A program made the position numbers and the translations under genes. From assembly GCF_019656015.1 (NCBI RefSeq), contig NZ_BPKW01000001.1, forward strand, positions 248,001-312,000: DNA of 64,000 nucleotides, read 5' to 3'. Origin of the DNA: Leuconostoc inhae (GTDB taxonomy: Bacteria; Bacillota; Bacilli; Lactobacillales; Lactobacillaceae). Each line of letters starts with the position of its first letter. Position 1 is the stretch's first letter. The notes beneath the pieces are model-generated. The model worked only from the letters and a program-made list of their open reading frames with translations, was not told the DNA's origin and ran no database searches. This document shows positions 1-8,713 of this stretch, in pieces.

Positions 1-328
1 TTCCACGATGATAATAACCGGCAAAAACTAGCTGCCGTTCTTCATCAACACCAATATAAGCTGGTGCGGACCCTTCACTTAGCTGTGAGTCAATTTCAGC
101 AATCGGACGAACTGAGTTGTCTAGTGTGACAATACCGCCCTGACCATCACGATTCTCAACAGTATAAACCTTGTTTGCCTTAGATAATGCTAAATAAGTT
201 GGATTTGTTAACTCGTCGATGAATGTTGGGTTTTGTAATTGTTGCGATTCAGTATCTAATTCAGCTTCATAAAGGCCTTGTGAAATACGTTTTGTATAGG
301 TACCAAATAAAATCTTATATATTGCCAT
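1..328 (-). CDS. pgl: 6-phosphogluconolactonase-like beta-propeller protein (3' end outside the window)
   Basis: The visible N-terminal 109 residues begin MAIYKILFGTYTKRISQGLY and continue with a TFIDELTNPTYLALS segment and an AYIGVDE segment. These are the opening blades of the seven-bladed lactonase family (YkgB/Pgl type), which hydrolyses 6-phosphogluconolactone in the pentose phosphate/phosphoketolase route. The ATG lies 6 nt behind a GAGGAG ribosome binding site on the minus strand. The protein is cut by the window edge, so its C-terminal active-site half is not visible. It diverges from the yhaO unit. Substrate assignment is from the family only. Confidence 0.8.
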   Translation of the reverse strand, partial: MAIYKILFGTYTKRISQGLYEAELDTESQQLQNPTFIDELTNPTYLALSKANKVYTVENRDGQGGIVTLDNSVRPIAEIDSQLSEGSAPAYIGVDEERQLVFAGYYHRG

Positions 329-386
329 TTTTTGTCTCCTCAATAAACTATTGATATTATACCACAAATGTAAGGGGTTTCACAAG

Positions 387-415
387 TTGAGAAACAGTTA
401 CATATTCAGTATAAT
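387..415 (+). promoter_or_regulatory. sigma-A promoter of the yhaO-yhaN-yhaM unit
   Basis: A -35 TTGAGA at 387-392, a 17-nt spacer and a -10 TATAAT at 410-415. A second overlapping TATAAT occurs at 415-420. The predicted start point falls in the LexA box that follows. Confidence 0.65.
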
Positions 416-423
416 ATAATTAG

Positions 424-436
424 CGAACATATGTTC
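424..436 (+). promoter_or_regulatory. LexA (SOS) box upstream of yhaO
   Basis: CGAACATATGTTC matches the Gram-positive SOS consensus CGAACRNRYGTTYC almost throughout. Its core GAACATATGTTC is a perfect palindrome. It begins 8 nt after one -10 and covers the expected transcription start, a position where bound repressor would block initiation. LexA itself is encoded at 43163-43804. Confidence 0.75.
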
Positions 437-449
437 AAGAAAGGTTACT

Positions 450-1613
450 ATGAAATTTATTCATGCAGCAGATATTCATCTGGGCAACCCATTCATTGGA
501 TTAGACCAAACATTACCGAATGGACTTAAAAAATTGGTTCAACAGTCGACATTAACAGCGTTTAAAGATTTAATTAGTTCATCTATTTCTGAAAAAATTG
601 ATTTTTTAGTTATTTCAGGTGACTTATATAATGCAACTCAAAATAGTCCTCAAATTCAAGAGAGTGTTAATCAACAGTTTGAACGTCTAAATCGTGCTGA
701 TATAGCTGTTTTTTTGAGTTTTGGTAATCATGATTTTGAAGCTAATAAACAAAGTCATCTTGCTTGGCCAAAAAACGTGCATGTGTTTGAACAAAGTGTT
801 GAAACAAAATATTTAACGCTTAAAACAGGTGAAAAAATTGCTTTAACGGGATTCAGTTATCAAACACAACGTCAGACAAAAAAAGTCATTAATGATTTTC
901 CGGTAAAGACAGAGACAACAGATTATCACATCGGCTTATATCATGGTGCCATTGGTATAGATGGCGATCCCTATGCGCCATTTAACGTAGGAGAGATGTT
1001 GAGAAAAAATTATGACTACTGGGCTCTAGGGCATATTCATTTGCGGCAAAAATTAAATGATCAACCATTTATTGGTTATTCAGGTGTATTACAAGGCCTT
1101 AACCGTAAAGAAGTGGGAGAGAAGGGTTATTATTTAGTGACCAGTAAGAATCATGTGCTAATACCTAAATTTCATGCCATTTCGCCAATTATATGGGAAG
1201 AATTAATTTTGTCGGAAGTAAGTGATGAACTTGATTTAATTAATCAAGTGTTAAATTATAAGTCTACTAAAATAACGTTTTTATCGGTCAAAATTACAGC
1301 ACAGTTGGATAATTTACTAAACCAACGTTTAGCAAGTGGTACGACATTAGAAAAGCTACGTGAAAAAACGCCGATGAATTTGTGGATAGTCAATTTAACA
1401 ACTGCTCATGAAATGTTAAATTTACTTGCTGAGGATAATATTGATCAAAAATATTGGCTAGAATCGTTTGAGACAGTTTTCTCTAACTTTGTTATATCGG
1501 ACTATGTTTCTAATCAAGCACCAACCTTTGTTCGTGACTATTTTATGGGTGAAGAAGGGAAAAAAAGTTTGCAAAATAAGATGCAACAACTAATACAGTC
1601 TCGAAAGGTATAA
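450..1613 (+). CDS. yhaO: YhaO-type DNA repair exonuclease subunit (calcineurin-like phosphoesterase)
   Basis: The 387-residue protein has the SbcD/Mre11 metallophosphoesterase motifs in order: DIH near residue 8, GDLY near 58, GNHD near 92, an H in YHGAIG near 165, and GHIH near 193. These ligate the two metal ions used for phosphodiester cleavage. The C-terminal half is a poorly conserved helical region. It is followed after 6 nt by a YhaN-type ATPase and then by yhaM, the same order as yhaO-yhaN-yhaM in Bacillus subtilis. YhaO and YhaN are presumed to act as an SbcCD-like nuclease pair. A LexA box sits just upstream. The start is the first ATG, behind an AAGAAAGG ribosome binding site. Confidence 0.85.
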   Translation: MKFIHAADIHLGNPFIGLDQTLPNGLKKLVQQSTLTAFKDLISSSISEKIDFLVISGDLYNATQNSPQIQESVNQQFERLNRADIAVFLSFGNHDFEANKQSHLAWPKNVHVFEQSVETKYLTLKTGEKIALTGFSYQTQRQTKKVINDFPVKTETTDYHIGLYHGAIGIDGDPYAPFNVGEMLRKNYDYWALGHIHLRQKLNDQPFIGYSGVLQGLNRKEVGEKGYYLVTSKNHVLIPKFHAISPIIWEELILSEVSDELDLINQVLNYKSTKITFLSVKITAQLDNLLNQRLASGTTLEKLREKTPMNLWIVNLTTAHEMLNLLAEDNIDQKYWLESFETVFSNFVISDYVSNQAPTFVRDYFMGEEGKKSLQNKMQQLIQSRKV

Positions 1614-1619
1614 CAAATA

Positions 1620-3986
1620 ATGATAATAAAGCAGGTAGAAATTAGTGGGTTTGGTCAGTGGTCACAAAAAAAAATTGATTTTGTCACTGACTTTCAAGTC
1701 ATATCTGGTCAAAATGAGTCTGGTAAATCAACATTACGTGCGTTTATTGTTGGTATTTTATTTGGTTTTCCATCTAAAAAGAGTAACACAAATGTTTATG
1801 ATCCAAAAGATGGTAGTCAGTATGGTGGCAGTCTTATCGCTGATTTTGACAATACGCTTGTTAAAATAACACGTCTTGGCCGAACAAAATCAGAGTTAAC
1901 CATCACATACCTATCTAATCAGTTAAACGTTGTAAATCCAGAAAAATGGTTAACAAATCAACTTGCACCGCTCAATCGAGATGTATTTAACAGTATTTTT
2001 AATTTTAGTCAGCAAGATTTATCGAAAATATCACAGTTAAAAGGAATAGATTTACAAAAATTATTGTTAAATATTGGCGCCATTGGTAGTTCAGGTTGGC
2101 TTGAAATCGCTGCTGATCTTGAAAAACACGCAGATAAGCAGTTTGCACAACGAGCAACAGGCAAACGGCCGTTAAATATTGCTGCTAAGCAATATGAGGA
2201 ACATAATGAGTTATTACTAGCTAAGAATGAAGAAATGGCCGCCTATGTCTCTGAGAATGAAAATATTGCAATACAAACGCAAATCTTATCGCAAAATTAT
2301 GACGAAGTTCGCCAATTAACACATCGTGTGCAGACTAGCCAAAATGTGATACAAAAATATAAATTATATCAATCAGCGCAATTATTGCAAACAAAAGTTA
2401 CAGCATCTGTGTCAGCGGTTACAGATACTGATGTCGCTTCACTGCAACGGTTAAAAATTGGTATTGATACGCATCAACACAAAATAAATGAGTTAAATAA
2501 ATTAATTGAGAAAACGCCACAAACAAAAGATTTTATCGAACAGTACGATGCAACATCAGAATTAGTAAAAATTCAAGTTGCTGAACGTCATTTGCAGGAG
2601 CAAATTAATCAAAGAAATGACATGATGGCGAATGAAAAACGCCTTGGCCAGCGTTTTTTGAGTAAAAAAATACCAGAACTATTGACTAGTTCAGAACAAA
2701 AAGCACTGAGTAATAAAAACAAAAGTATAATCATGATATTGATTGGTCTTTTGTTTGGTATCGTGTCTTTTTTTACTGTTAAAGCATTTGTTGTTGTGGC
2801 GTTGTTAATAATTGTATATGGTTACTATCTTTTTCAGACACGTCGTAAATTGCTTCATAAGATACAAAAACGTTATAATATGATGTCTTTTTCAGATATC
2901 GAGTTGCTTCAATCAAATATTAAGCAATTATCTGATTTGCAGCATCAACTCGTAGCGATAGATACAGATATTTTGGATAAAAAAAATAAAATCAGAGCAC
3001 AATTGTTACCAATTGCTGATCATTTTCAAGTACAGTTAAGCGATGATGAATATGAGGCTGTGATTATAGAATTGTTTCATATTAATGATCAGCAACATAT
3101 AAAGGCTGAAAATAATGTTGTCATGCTTGCGCAAACAAATCAACGTGTTTTAGCAGAGATTAAACATCATCAGGAACAGTTGGTGCAACAATTGTCTGAT
3201 CAGCAAAATATATTACAAAAATATCATGTGATTAATGAACAAGAGTTACTCGTTTTAAAGCAAAATTATGTGGATCAAAGTCGAAATAAACAGCGATATG
3301 ACGACATGATGCAACAAATTGAACCTGAAACGATAATTAAATTACAAAAACTGAATGATGAAAAAGAATTAAGCGAACAATTGATATTATTGCAAAATAA
3401 ATTAGAACAAACACAGCGTATTGGGTTAAATTTACAGGCACAATTATCAGATATGCAAGCGAAACAAAAACAGCGAATCAGCCACGACCAATTTTTATCT
3501 TTACAACAAAATTTGGCTGATGAACAGACGAGCTTGATTGAACAATTTGGCGATTACATAACAGAAAAAATGGTTGTTGAGTGGATTGATCAAGCTTTGC
3601 AATTAGCCACACAAAATCGTTTTCCAAAAATGCAACATATCGCTACAGATTATTTTAAACGCCTCACTGGTGGCAAGTATGTAGCTATTCAATTTGATAA
3701 AAATGACTTGAATCTGATTAGTTTATCAGGCCAAAAATATGGTGTGATTGAATTATCAACAGGCACACAAGAACAATTATACGTTGCATTACGATTGGCT
3801 TTGAGTCGTGTTATAGCAGATATTGTCACTGTACCACTGTTGATTGATGACGGCTTTGTTAACTTTGACTCGACAAGAAAACAGACAATGATTGACATTT
3901 TACAAGAAACTGCTAAGCAACAGCAAATTTTTTATTTTACTACGTCATTTTCACATATGACGAAAATTAATGTGATAAACTTGTAA
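1620..3986 (+). CDS. yhaN: YhaN-type SMC/Rad50-like ATPase
   Basis: This 788-residue protein has an N-terminal AAA_27/Rad50-like domain with Walker A GQNESGKST near residue 30. Long coiled-coil stretches follow, interrupted near residues 368-405 by two adjacent hydrophobic segments that look like a membrane hairpin. The C-terminal half-ATPase has the signature-like ELSTGTQEQL followed by Walker B LLIDDGF. That architecture is typical of YhaN, which differs from SbcC by this membrane insertion. It lies 6 nt after yhaO and 13 nt before yhaM and is surely cotranscribed with them. The likely role is the ATP-driven partner of the YhaO nuclease. The real DNA substrate is unknown. Confidence 0.82.
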   Translation: MIIKQVEISGFGQWSQKKIDFVTDFQVISGQNESGKSTLRAFIVGILFGFPSKKSNTNVYDPKDGSQYGGSLIADFDNTLVKITRLGRTKSELTITYLSNQLNVVNPEKWLTNQLAPLNRDVFNSIFNFSQQDLSKISQLKGIDLQKLLLNIGAIGSSGWLEIAADLEKHADKQFAQRATGKRPLNIAAKQYEEHNELLLAKNEEMAAYVSENENIAIQTQILSQNYDEVRQLTHRVQTSQNVIQKYKLYQSAQLLQTKVTASVSAVTDTDVASLQRLKIGIDTHQHKINELNKLIEKTPQTKDFIEQYDATSELVKIQVAERHLQEQINQRNDMMANEKRLGQRFLSKKIPELLTSSEQKALSNKNKSIIMILIGLLFGIVSFFTVKAFVVVALLIIVYGYYLFQTRRKLLHKIQKRYNMMSFSDIELLQSNIKQLSDLQHQLVAIDTDILDKKNKIRAQLLPIADHFQVQLSDDEYEAVIIELFHINDQQHIKAENNVVMLAQTNQRVLAEIKHHQEQLVQQLSDQQNILQKYHVINEQELLVLKQNYVDQSRNKQRYDDMMQQIEPETIIKLQKLNDEKELSEQLILLQNKLEQTQRIGLNLQAQLSDMQAKQKQRISHDQFLSLQQNLADEQTSLIEQFGDYITEKMVVEWIDQALQLATQNRFPKMQHIATDYFKRLTGGKYVAIQFDKNDLNLISLSGQKYGVIELSTGTQEQLYVALRLALSRVIADIVTVPLLIDDGFVNFDSTRKQTMIDILQETAKQQQIFYFTTSFSHMTKINVINL

Positions 3987-3999
3987 GAAGAGGTAACCT

Positions 4000-4944
4000 A
4001 TGGCTAAATTATTAACAGAATATATCGATACAGAGCATGTTGATTCCTTTGCGTTAATCAAGAGTGCTGATATCCGTTTAACAAAAACGGGAAAAACATA
4101 TTTGAATTTACTTTTTTCAGATCGTTCAGGTGATTTACCTGGTAATCTTTGGGATGCAACAGATGACCAAATAAAATCATTAATACCTGGAAAAATTGTT
4201 AAATTGCAAGGTGTGCGTGGTGCATATCAAGATAAACCACAGGTACAAATTACAAATTTGCGTTTGTCAGAAACAGGGGAACCAAGTAATCCAACAGATT
4301 TTATGGTTCACGCGCCACTCAAAGAAGATGAAATGAATGACGAATTGGGTGATTTTATTTTAATGATAACTAATCCAACTTGGAATAGATTAGTACGTAA
4401 AATTTTTTCTTTGTATCATGATCAATTTTTAAGTTTTCCTGCAGCAAAATCAAATCATCATGCCTTTGCTGGTGGCTTGGCGTTTCATTCTTTGTCTATT
4501 GCTAAGCTAGCTAAAAGTGTTGTGGCACAATATCCACAACTAAATAGTGATTTATTGATAACTGGCGCTTTATTGCACGACTTAGGAAAAACAATTGAAT
4601 TGTCTGGGGCAATAGCAACACATTACACACTTGCTGGTAATTTAATAGGGCACATTACATTAATTGATGAGCAAATTGTTTTAGTTGCAAATGAACTGCA
4701 CTTTGATCTTCAGTCGGAAGAAATGATTTTAATACGTCATGTTGTGTTAGCTCATCATGGCATTTTAGAATATGGTTCACCAGTCCGTCCTTCTGTTATG
4801 GAAGCGGAAGTTTTGCATCAATTAGATGAAATAGATGCAGGTATTCAAATGATGACTACGGCGCTCAATAAAACGGAGTCAAAAACATTTTCAGATCGTA
4901 TTTTTGGTCTTGATAATAGGAGATTCTATAAAATTTCAGAATAA
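4000..4944 (+). CDS. yhaM: 3'-5' exoribonuclease YhaM
   Basis: The 314-residue protein has an N-terminal OB-fold nucleic-acid binding domain (roughly residues 10-95, with the segment GKTYLNLLFSDRSGDLPGNLW). An HD phosphohydrolase domain follows, with metal-binding histidines in NHHAFAGGLAFH and the HD pair in LLHDLGK; a later HHG adds another ligand. This is the YhaM/CBF1 family, a manganese-dependent 3'-5' exonuclease acting on RNA and single-stranded DNA. It has an AGAGGT ribosome binding site and closes the yhaO-yhaN-yhaM unit before a strong bidirectional terminator. Confidence 0.9.
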   Translation: MAKLLTEYIDTEHVDSFALIKSADIRLTKTGKTYLNLLFSDRSGDLPGNLWDATDDQIKSLIPGKIVKLQGVRGAYQDKPQVQITNLRLSETGEPSNPTDFMVHAPLKEDEMNDELGDFILMITNPTWNRLVRKIFSLYHDQFLSFPAAKSNHHAFAGGLAFHSLSIAKLAKSVVAQYPQLNSDLLITGALLHDLGKTIELSGAIATHYTLAGNLIGHITLIDEQIVLVANELHFDLQSEEMILIRHVVLAHHGILEYGSPVRPSVMEAEVLHQLDEIDAGIQMMTTALNKTESKTFSDRIFGLDNRRFYKISE

Positions 4945-4960
4945 AATTATTAAAAATATA

Positions 4961-4999
4961 AAAAATGCGTTACGCCTTTTAAAGGCGTAACGCATTTTT
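4961..4999. terminator. bidirectional rho-independent terminator between yhaM and prsA
   Basis: A 19-bp inverted repeat (arms 4961-4979 and 4981-4999; core ATGCGTTACGCC / GGCGTAACGCAT) is flanked by A and T runs, so it can end transcription from both convergent genes. Confidence 0.9.
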
Positions 5000-5001
5000 A
5001 C

Positions 5002-5910
5002 TTACTTAGATGATGAAATACCTGCCGTCATGTAAGAATTTAACGCATTTTTGAGTTGGGAATCTTTGACATTTACGTTTTCCTTGCGTAAAATTTTACC
5101 AATGATTGCTTGAATCTTAGCTGTGTTTTTTTGATCGTTTAAGAATGTTGAAACAATTTTGTCTGATAGTTTACTACGGACGCTGTTTAAATTGGGCTTA
5201 GTAGTTGTTTTATTTAATTGAATAACATAGAATCCACCGTTTGAACCAGTTACCGGAGAATCTGAATAATCATTTGTCTTGTTCAGCTTAAATGCAGCTG
5301 CTTGAACAGCTGCATCGATACTTGTGCTTGTTGAGTCAAATGGTGGTAGTTTACCATTTTGTTTGGCATAAGTTTTTTCAGTTGTATATTTTTTATAAAC
5401 CGTATTCCAATTATCACCCGATTTCAATGCTTCAATAGCTTGCTTAGCAGAGTTGTCATCTTTAGCAGTTATCATGGAGATAGTTATATTTTGATGATAA
5501 TCTTTATAAGCTTGATTGATTTGCTTATCTGTCACTTTATAGTTTGCTTTGATAGCGGCATTCATGATTAAATTGTTTTTGATGTTTGTTTTGAATTGCT
5601 CTTCAGTTGCATTGTTTGATGCCAATACACTTTTAAATGAATCACCATATTGTGCTTTTTGTGTATCGTAAGCATTTTGAACATCTGTTTTTGAAACGTT
5701 GCCGCCATATTGATTATCAAGTACTTTGTTAATCGTCATGTTAGCAAATTCTTGTTGGCCAGCTGAAGATTTTTTTACATCATTGATAAATTGTTTTTCT
5801 GTAATTTTTCCTGAGTCAGAAGTCATCAATGTTTTTGATGAATTTAAACCCAAAAAGATAAGACCACCGATAAATATTACAGTAAGTAGCCCCCAAATAA
5901 ATTTACGCAT
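5002..5910 (-). CDS. prsA: PrsA-like extracytoplasmic foldase (parvulin-type peptidylprolyl isomerase)
   Basis: The 302-residue protein starts with a basic residue pair and a hydrophobic segment (residues 5-24) followed by a long polar chain. The central part (about residues 140-235, including NGGFYVIQLNKT) fits a degenerate parvulin domain flanked by SurA/PrsA-like helices. PrsA helps exported proteins fold at the membrane-wall interface. Unlike Bacillus PrsA there is no cysteine anywhere, so no lipobox and no lipid anchor; the hydrophobic segment must act as a membrane anchor or cleavable signal. It lies near hit/ecsAB as in other Firmicutes and has a GGGAAA ribosome binding site. Confidence 0.82.
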   Translation of the reverse strand: MRKFIWGLLTVIFIGGLIFLGLNSSKTLMTSDSGKITEKQFINDVKKSSAGQQEFANMTINKVLDNQYGGNVSKTDVQNAYDTQKAQYGDSFKSVLASNNATEEQFKTNIKNNLIMNAAIKANYKVTDKQINQAYKDYHQNITISMITAKDDNSAKQAIEALKSGDNWNTVYKKYTTEKTYAKQNGKLPPFDSTSTSIDAAVQAAAFKLNKTNDYSDSPVTGSNGGFYVIQLNKTTTKPNLNSVRSKLSDKIVSTFLNDQKNTAKIQAIIGKILRKENVNVKDSQLKNALNSYMTAGISSSK

Positions 5911-5953
5911 GTTGTGTTTCCCTTTTCTGATTAGTATTTGAATAGTTTACCAT

Positions 5954-5973
5954 AAAAAAAGCGATTACGCTTT
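5954..5973 (-). terminator. terminator after the hit and small coiled-coil genes
   Basis: On the minus strand a short hairpin AAAGCG-TAAT-CGCTTT is followed by a run of seven T. The stem overlaps the last codons and stop of the coiled-coil gene. Confidence 0.75.
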
Positions 5974-6204
5974 AAACTTTGATAGTTCAGCATTCAAGTG
6001 ATCCGTTGTTTTCTGAATTCGATCTAAATGCGGTTTATTTTTAAAATTCATCTTCTCGATATCAATTTGAATATCATCGCGAATAGTTTGTGCTTTTATT
6101 AATTGTTCAGACACATTTTTTTGTTGTGACTGTAATTTTTTTGTTAATGCAGCAATTGTTTTAAGTTGTGCGATTAATTGTTTGAAATCATCAAAAAACT
6201 TCAT
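5965..6204 (-). CDS. small coiled-coil protein of unknown function downstream of hit
   Basis: A 79-residue protein starting MKFFDDFKQLIAQLK. It is almost entirely helical, with heptad-like spacing of Leu/Ile and many Lys/Gln/Glu, and without a signal peptide or membrane segment. I recognise no domain. Its ATG falls one base after the hit stop codon, and the ribosome binding site AAAGGA lies inside the last hit codons, so translation is probably coupled to hit. A longer reading frame starting inside hit exists, but this ATG is better supported. Small genes of similar type sit between hit and prsA in several Firmicutes, but homology to those is only a guess. Confidence 0.7.
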   Translation of the reverse strand: MKFFDDFKQLIAQLKTIAALTKKLQSQQKNVSEQLIKAQTIRDDIQIDIEKMNFKNKPHLDRIQKTTDHLNAELSKFKA

Positions 6205-6205
6205 G

Positions 6206-6637
6206 TTAATCCTTTCTGAATTGCGTTGAAATAGCGTTAGCAATAGCTTGATATTTTTCGTCAGAAAAATTTGCACTGTGATCAATTGTTGGCGCAAGAG
6301 TAGAAGTAAGGCCGTCATCGTCATAACGAGGTATGAGATGCCAATGGGAGTATAGAACAGTTTGGCCTGCTGAGGGGCCATTATTAGATTGTATGTTGAT
6401 ACCACTAATTTTAGGATTGCTATTTTTGATTGCTCGAGCAATCATAGGCAGTTTTAAGAGTACTTTTTTAGCTGTAGTGTCATCATAGCCAAAAATATCT
6501 GCAACATGTTTTTTTGGTACAACAAGTGTATGTCCAGGTGTCACTTGTGAAATATCCAGAAATGCTAAGACGTCGTCATCCTCATAGACTTTGTAACTGG
6601 GTATTTCGCCGGCAATAATTTTATCAAAAATAGTCAT
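6206..6637 (-). CDS. hit: HIT family nucleotide-binding hydrolase
   Basis: The 143-residue protein has the HIT fold signature: an N-terminal cysteine-free segment FDKIIAGEIPSYKVYEDDDV, a central TPGHTLVVPKKH and the C-terminal active-site strand YSHWHLIPR. HIT proteins hydrolyse dinucleoside polyphosphates or nucleoside phosphoramidates. The usual HxHxH reads YxHxH here, so the first histidine is replaced by tyrosine while the nucleophilic middle histidine and the last one remain. It diverges from ecsA, the hit/ecsAB arrangement known from Bacillus. The start has a GAGG ribosome binding site. Confidence 0.88.
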   Translation of the reverse strand: MTIFDKIIAGEIPSYKVYEDDDVLAFLDISQVTPGHTLVVPKKHVADIFGYDDTTAKKVLLKLPMIARAIKNSNPKISGINIQSNNGPSAGQTVLYSHWHLIPRYDDDGLTSTLAPTIDHSANFSDEKYQAIANAISTQFRKD

Positions 6638-6692
6638 GTGTTAACCTCATTTCATTTTGTTACTTTCATTATACCAAATAACACATTGTGCC

Positions 6693-6701
6693 TGTTATAA
6701 T
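6693..6701 (+). promoter_or_regulatory. extended -10 promoter of ecsA
   Basis: TGTTATAAT gives a TGn extension plus a perfect TATAAT at 6696-6701, with no good -35. The ATG follows after only 7 nt, so transcription should start at or next to the start codon. Confidence 0.65.
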
Positions 6702-6708
6702 AGATTGT

Positions 6709-7449
6709 ATGGGATTAAAAATAAAAAAAATATCCGGCGGCTATGTCGGTAATACAGTTTTGAAAAATGTGTCATTTGAAGTTGCTAATGGTGAAATTGT
6801 TGCTTTGATTGGTTTAAATGGTGCAGGTAAGTCGACGACTATTAATCATATCATCGGTGAATTACAGCCGCAACAAGGAACAATTATGTTGAATAATATT
6901 TATTTAGCACAAACGCCTACTGCTTTTAAATCTCAAATCGCTTACATTCCGGAACAACCAATTTTGTATGATGAATTGACGTTAGGAGAACATTTACATT
7001 TAATGCTGGCAGCTCATGAGATAGATAATGCTGTGACATGGTCACGTGTTTTTGACTTACTCAAATTATTTCGTTTAGAAGATAAACTACATTGGCTGCC
7101 TATTCATTTTTCAAAGGGCATGCGTCAAAAGGTTATGTTAGTATCTGCATTCATGTTAGATGCACCATTGTTAATTGTTGATGAACCATTTTTAGGTTTG
7201 GATACATTAGCACAAAAGGATGTTGTGCGCTTGATACGAGAACAAGCAGAAAAAGGCAATAGCGTGTTAATGACAACACATTTGTTGTCTTCTGCGGCAA
7301 AATTTGTTGATAAATTCATTGTGTTACATGAGGGTAGCGTACAATTTGTTGGAACACCTATAGCACTGGCAAATGCGCATGGTTTGACGTTGAATAGCTT
7401 GGATGATTTTTTTGATTTGATGTACGAGGATACGGCTGATGAAACTTAA
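6709..7449 (+). CDS. ecsA: ABC transporter ATP-binding protein EcsA
   Basis: About 246 residues from this ATG. Walker A GLNGAGKST lies near residue 35, the signature is the variant FSKGMRQK, and Walker B is LLIVDEPFLGLD, followed by the H-loop TTHLL. This is the EcsA ATPase, partner of the EcsB permease. In Bacillus the pair affects protein secretion, regulated intramembrane proteolysis and competence. A GTG seven codons upstream is in frame but lies before the -10 element, so I chose the ATG. There is no Shine-Dalgarno sequence. The gene overlaps ecsB by 11 nt. Confidence 0.88.
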   Translation: MGLKIKKISGGYVGNTVLKNVSFEVANGEIVALIGLNGAGKSTTINHIIGELQPQQGTIMLNNIYLAQTPTAFKSQIAYIPEQPILYDELTLGEHLHLMLAAHEIDNAVTWSRVFDLLKLFRLEDKLHWLPIHFSKGMRQKVMLVSAFMLDAPLLIVDEPFLGLDTLAQKDVVRLIREQAEKGNSVLMTTHLLSSAAKFVDKFIVLHEGSVQFVGTPIALANAHGLTLNSLDDFFDLMYEDTADET

Positions 7450-8698
7450 CGAGTTGTTTATGCAACGCTTTATTCGTGCACAAAATAGAAATATTAAATA
7501 TTTGAAATTGCTTTTTAATGATCATTTTGTTGTATTTCTCTTGATTGCTTTTGGAGCTAGTATTTTAGGTTATAGACAATTAATTGTGTCCCCGCAGTTT
7601 ACATCAATTTGGCAATCAGCATGGTGGCAATTATTTGATGTCTTATGGCTAATTATTGGATTACAAATGGGGACGTTAGTGACCTATTTTAAACCAGCAG
7701 ATCGTCTTTACTTATTGAGTAATGATCGTGTAATTGCAAAAAGCTACATGAAGCGCAGCATTGAGGTTAGTGCAGTTTATGGTTTTTTGTGGCAAATAAT
7801 GTTTATGGCTTTACTAATACCTGTATTATTGCAAACGCATATTTTTTCACCCTGGCGTTTAGGAACTTTATTGTTATTTACGTTGAGTTATAAGTTGTTA
7901 TTGTTGCTAGTATTGCGCGATAGCCTGTTTTTAAAATCACGTGTTAATATTTTAAACGAGCACAATGTGATTAAGTATGCCTTATATAACGGCATTGTAC
8001 CTGGAATAATAATGATGCTTATTTTACAATTACCATCCAATTTCATCTGGATTGTTACTTGTTTATGGAGTTTTTTAGCATTTTTATGCGGCTACTTTTT
8101 TTATATTGACGATAAAAAAGCTGAGCAATTAGCGCTTGATTGGCCAAAAATAATATCACAAGCCAGTAGACATGAGCAACGCGTGCTACATTTCTATGCA
8201 ACATTTGCTGAGATACCTAATCAGCCAAGGACTATTAAACGCCGGCAATATCTTGATTTTGTGATTCAAAAATTGACAAAACATCGTCCAGTAATGTATC
8301 GTTTATATCTAATACAGTTAATACGAGATACTGAAGTATTACCATTATTAGTGCGGTTAGAATTTGTTGGTGTTATTGTCATATATGCACTGAAAAGCGC
8401 GCCTATTTGGCTTATTGCAACAATTGCTGCCTTGATAATGTATCTTATCATTTTTCAAATGATGCCAATTTACTCAAACATTAAACAAAATTTGTGGACA
8501 AAGTTGCTACCAATAGACGAAAAAACAAAGCAAAAAGCTTTTCAGCAACTGGCTAAACAAGTAATGTATGTTACGACAATTTTATTGGTAATGGTTAGTT
8601 TTTTACATGGCTGGTTGACAGCAATTGTCGTCATAACTATTATGGGCATCATCGGTATTTTTTTGAACCAACTGTATATTCTTAACAAAATAAAATAA
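7439..8698 (+). CDS. ecsB: ABC transporter permease EcsB
   Basis: A 419-residue integral membrane protein with about nine hydrophobic segments grouped in an N-terminal half (residues 30-210) and a C-terminal half (residues 295-415). They are separated by a hydrophilic loop rich in Arg/Lys. Position directly after ecsA with an 11-nt overlap, length, and membrane layout fit EcsB. The transported substrate is not known from sequence. Confidence 0.85.
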   Translation: MKLNELFMQRFIRAQNRNIKYLKLLFNDHFVVFLLIAFGASILGYRQLIVSPQFTSIWQSAWWQLFDVLWLIIGLQMGTLVTYFKPADRLYLLSNDRVIAKSYMKRSIEVSAVYGFLWQIMFMALLIPVLLQTHIFSPWRLGTLLLFTLSYKLLLLLVLRDSLFLKSRVNILNEHNVIKYALYNGIVPGIIMMLILQLPSNFIWIVTCLWSFLAFLCGYFFYIDDKKAEQLALDWPKIISQASRHEQRVLHFYATFAEIPNQPRTIKRRQYLDFVIQKLTKHRPVMYRLYLIQLIRDTEVLPLLVRLEFVGVIVIYALKSAPIWLIATIAALIMYLIIFQMMPIYSNIKQNLWTKLLPIDEKTKQKAFQQLAKQVMYVTTILLVMVSFLHGWLTAIVVITIMGIIGIFLNQLYILNKIK

Positions 8699-8713
8699 AT
8701 AACAGAAAGTAAG

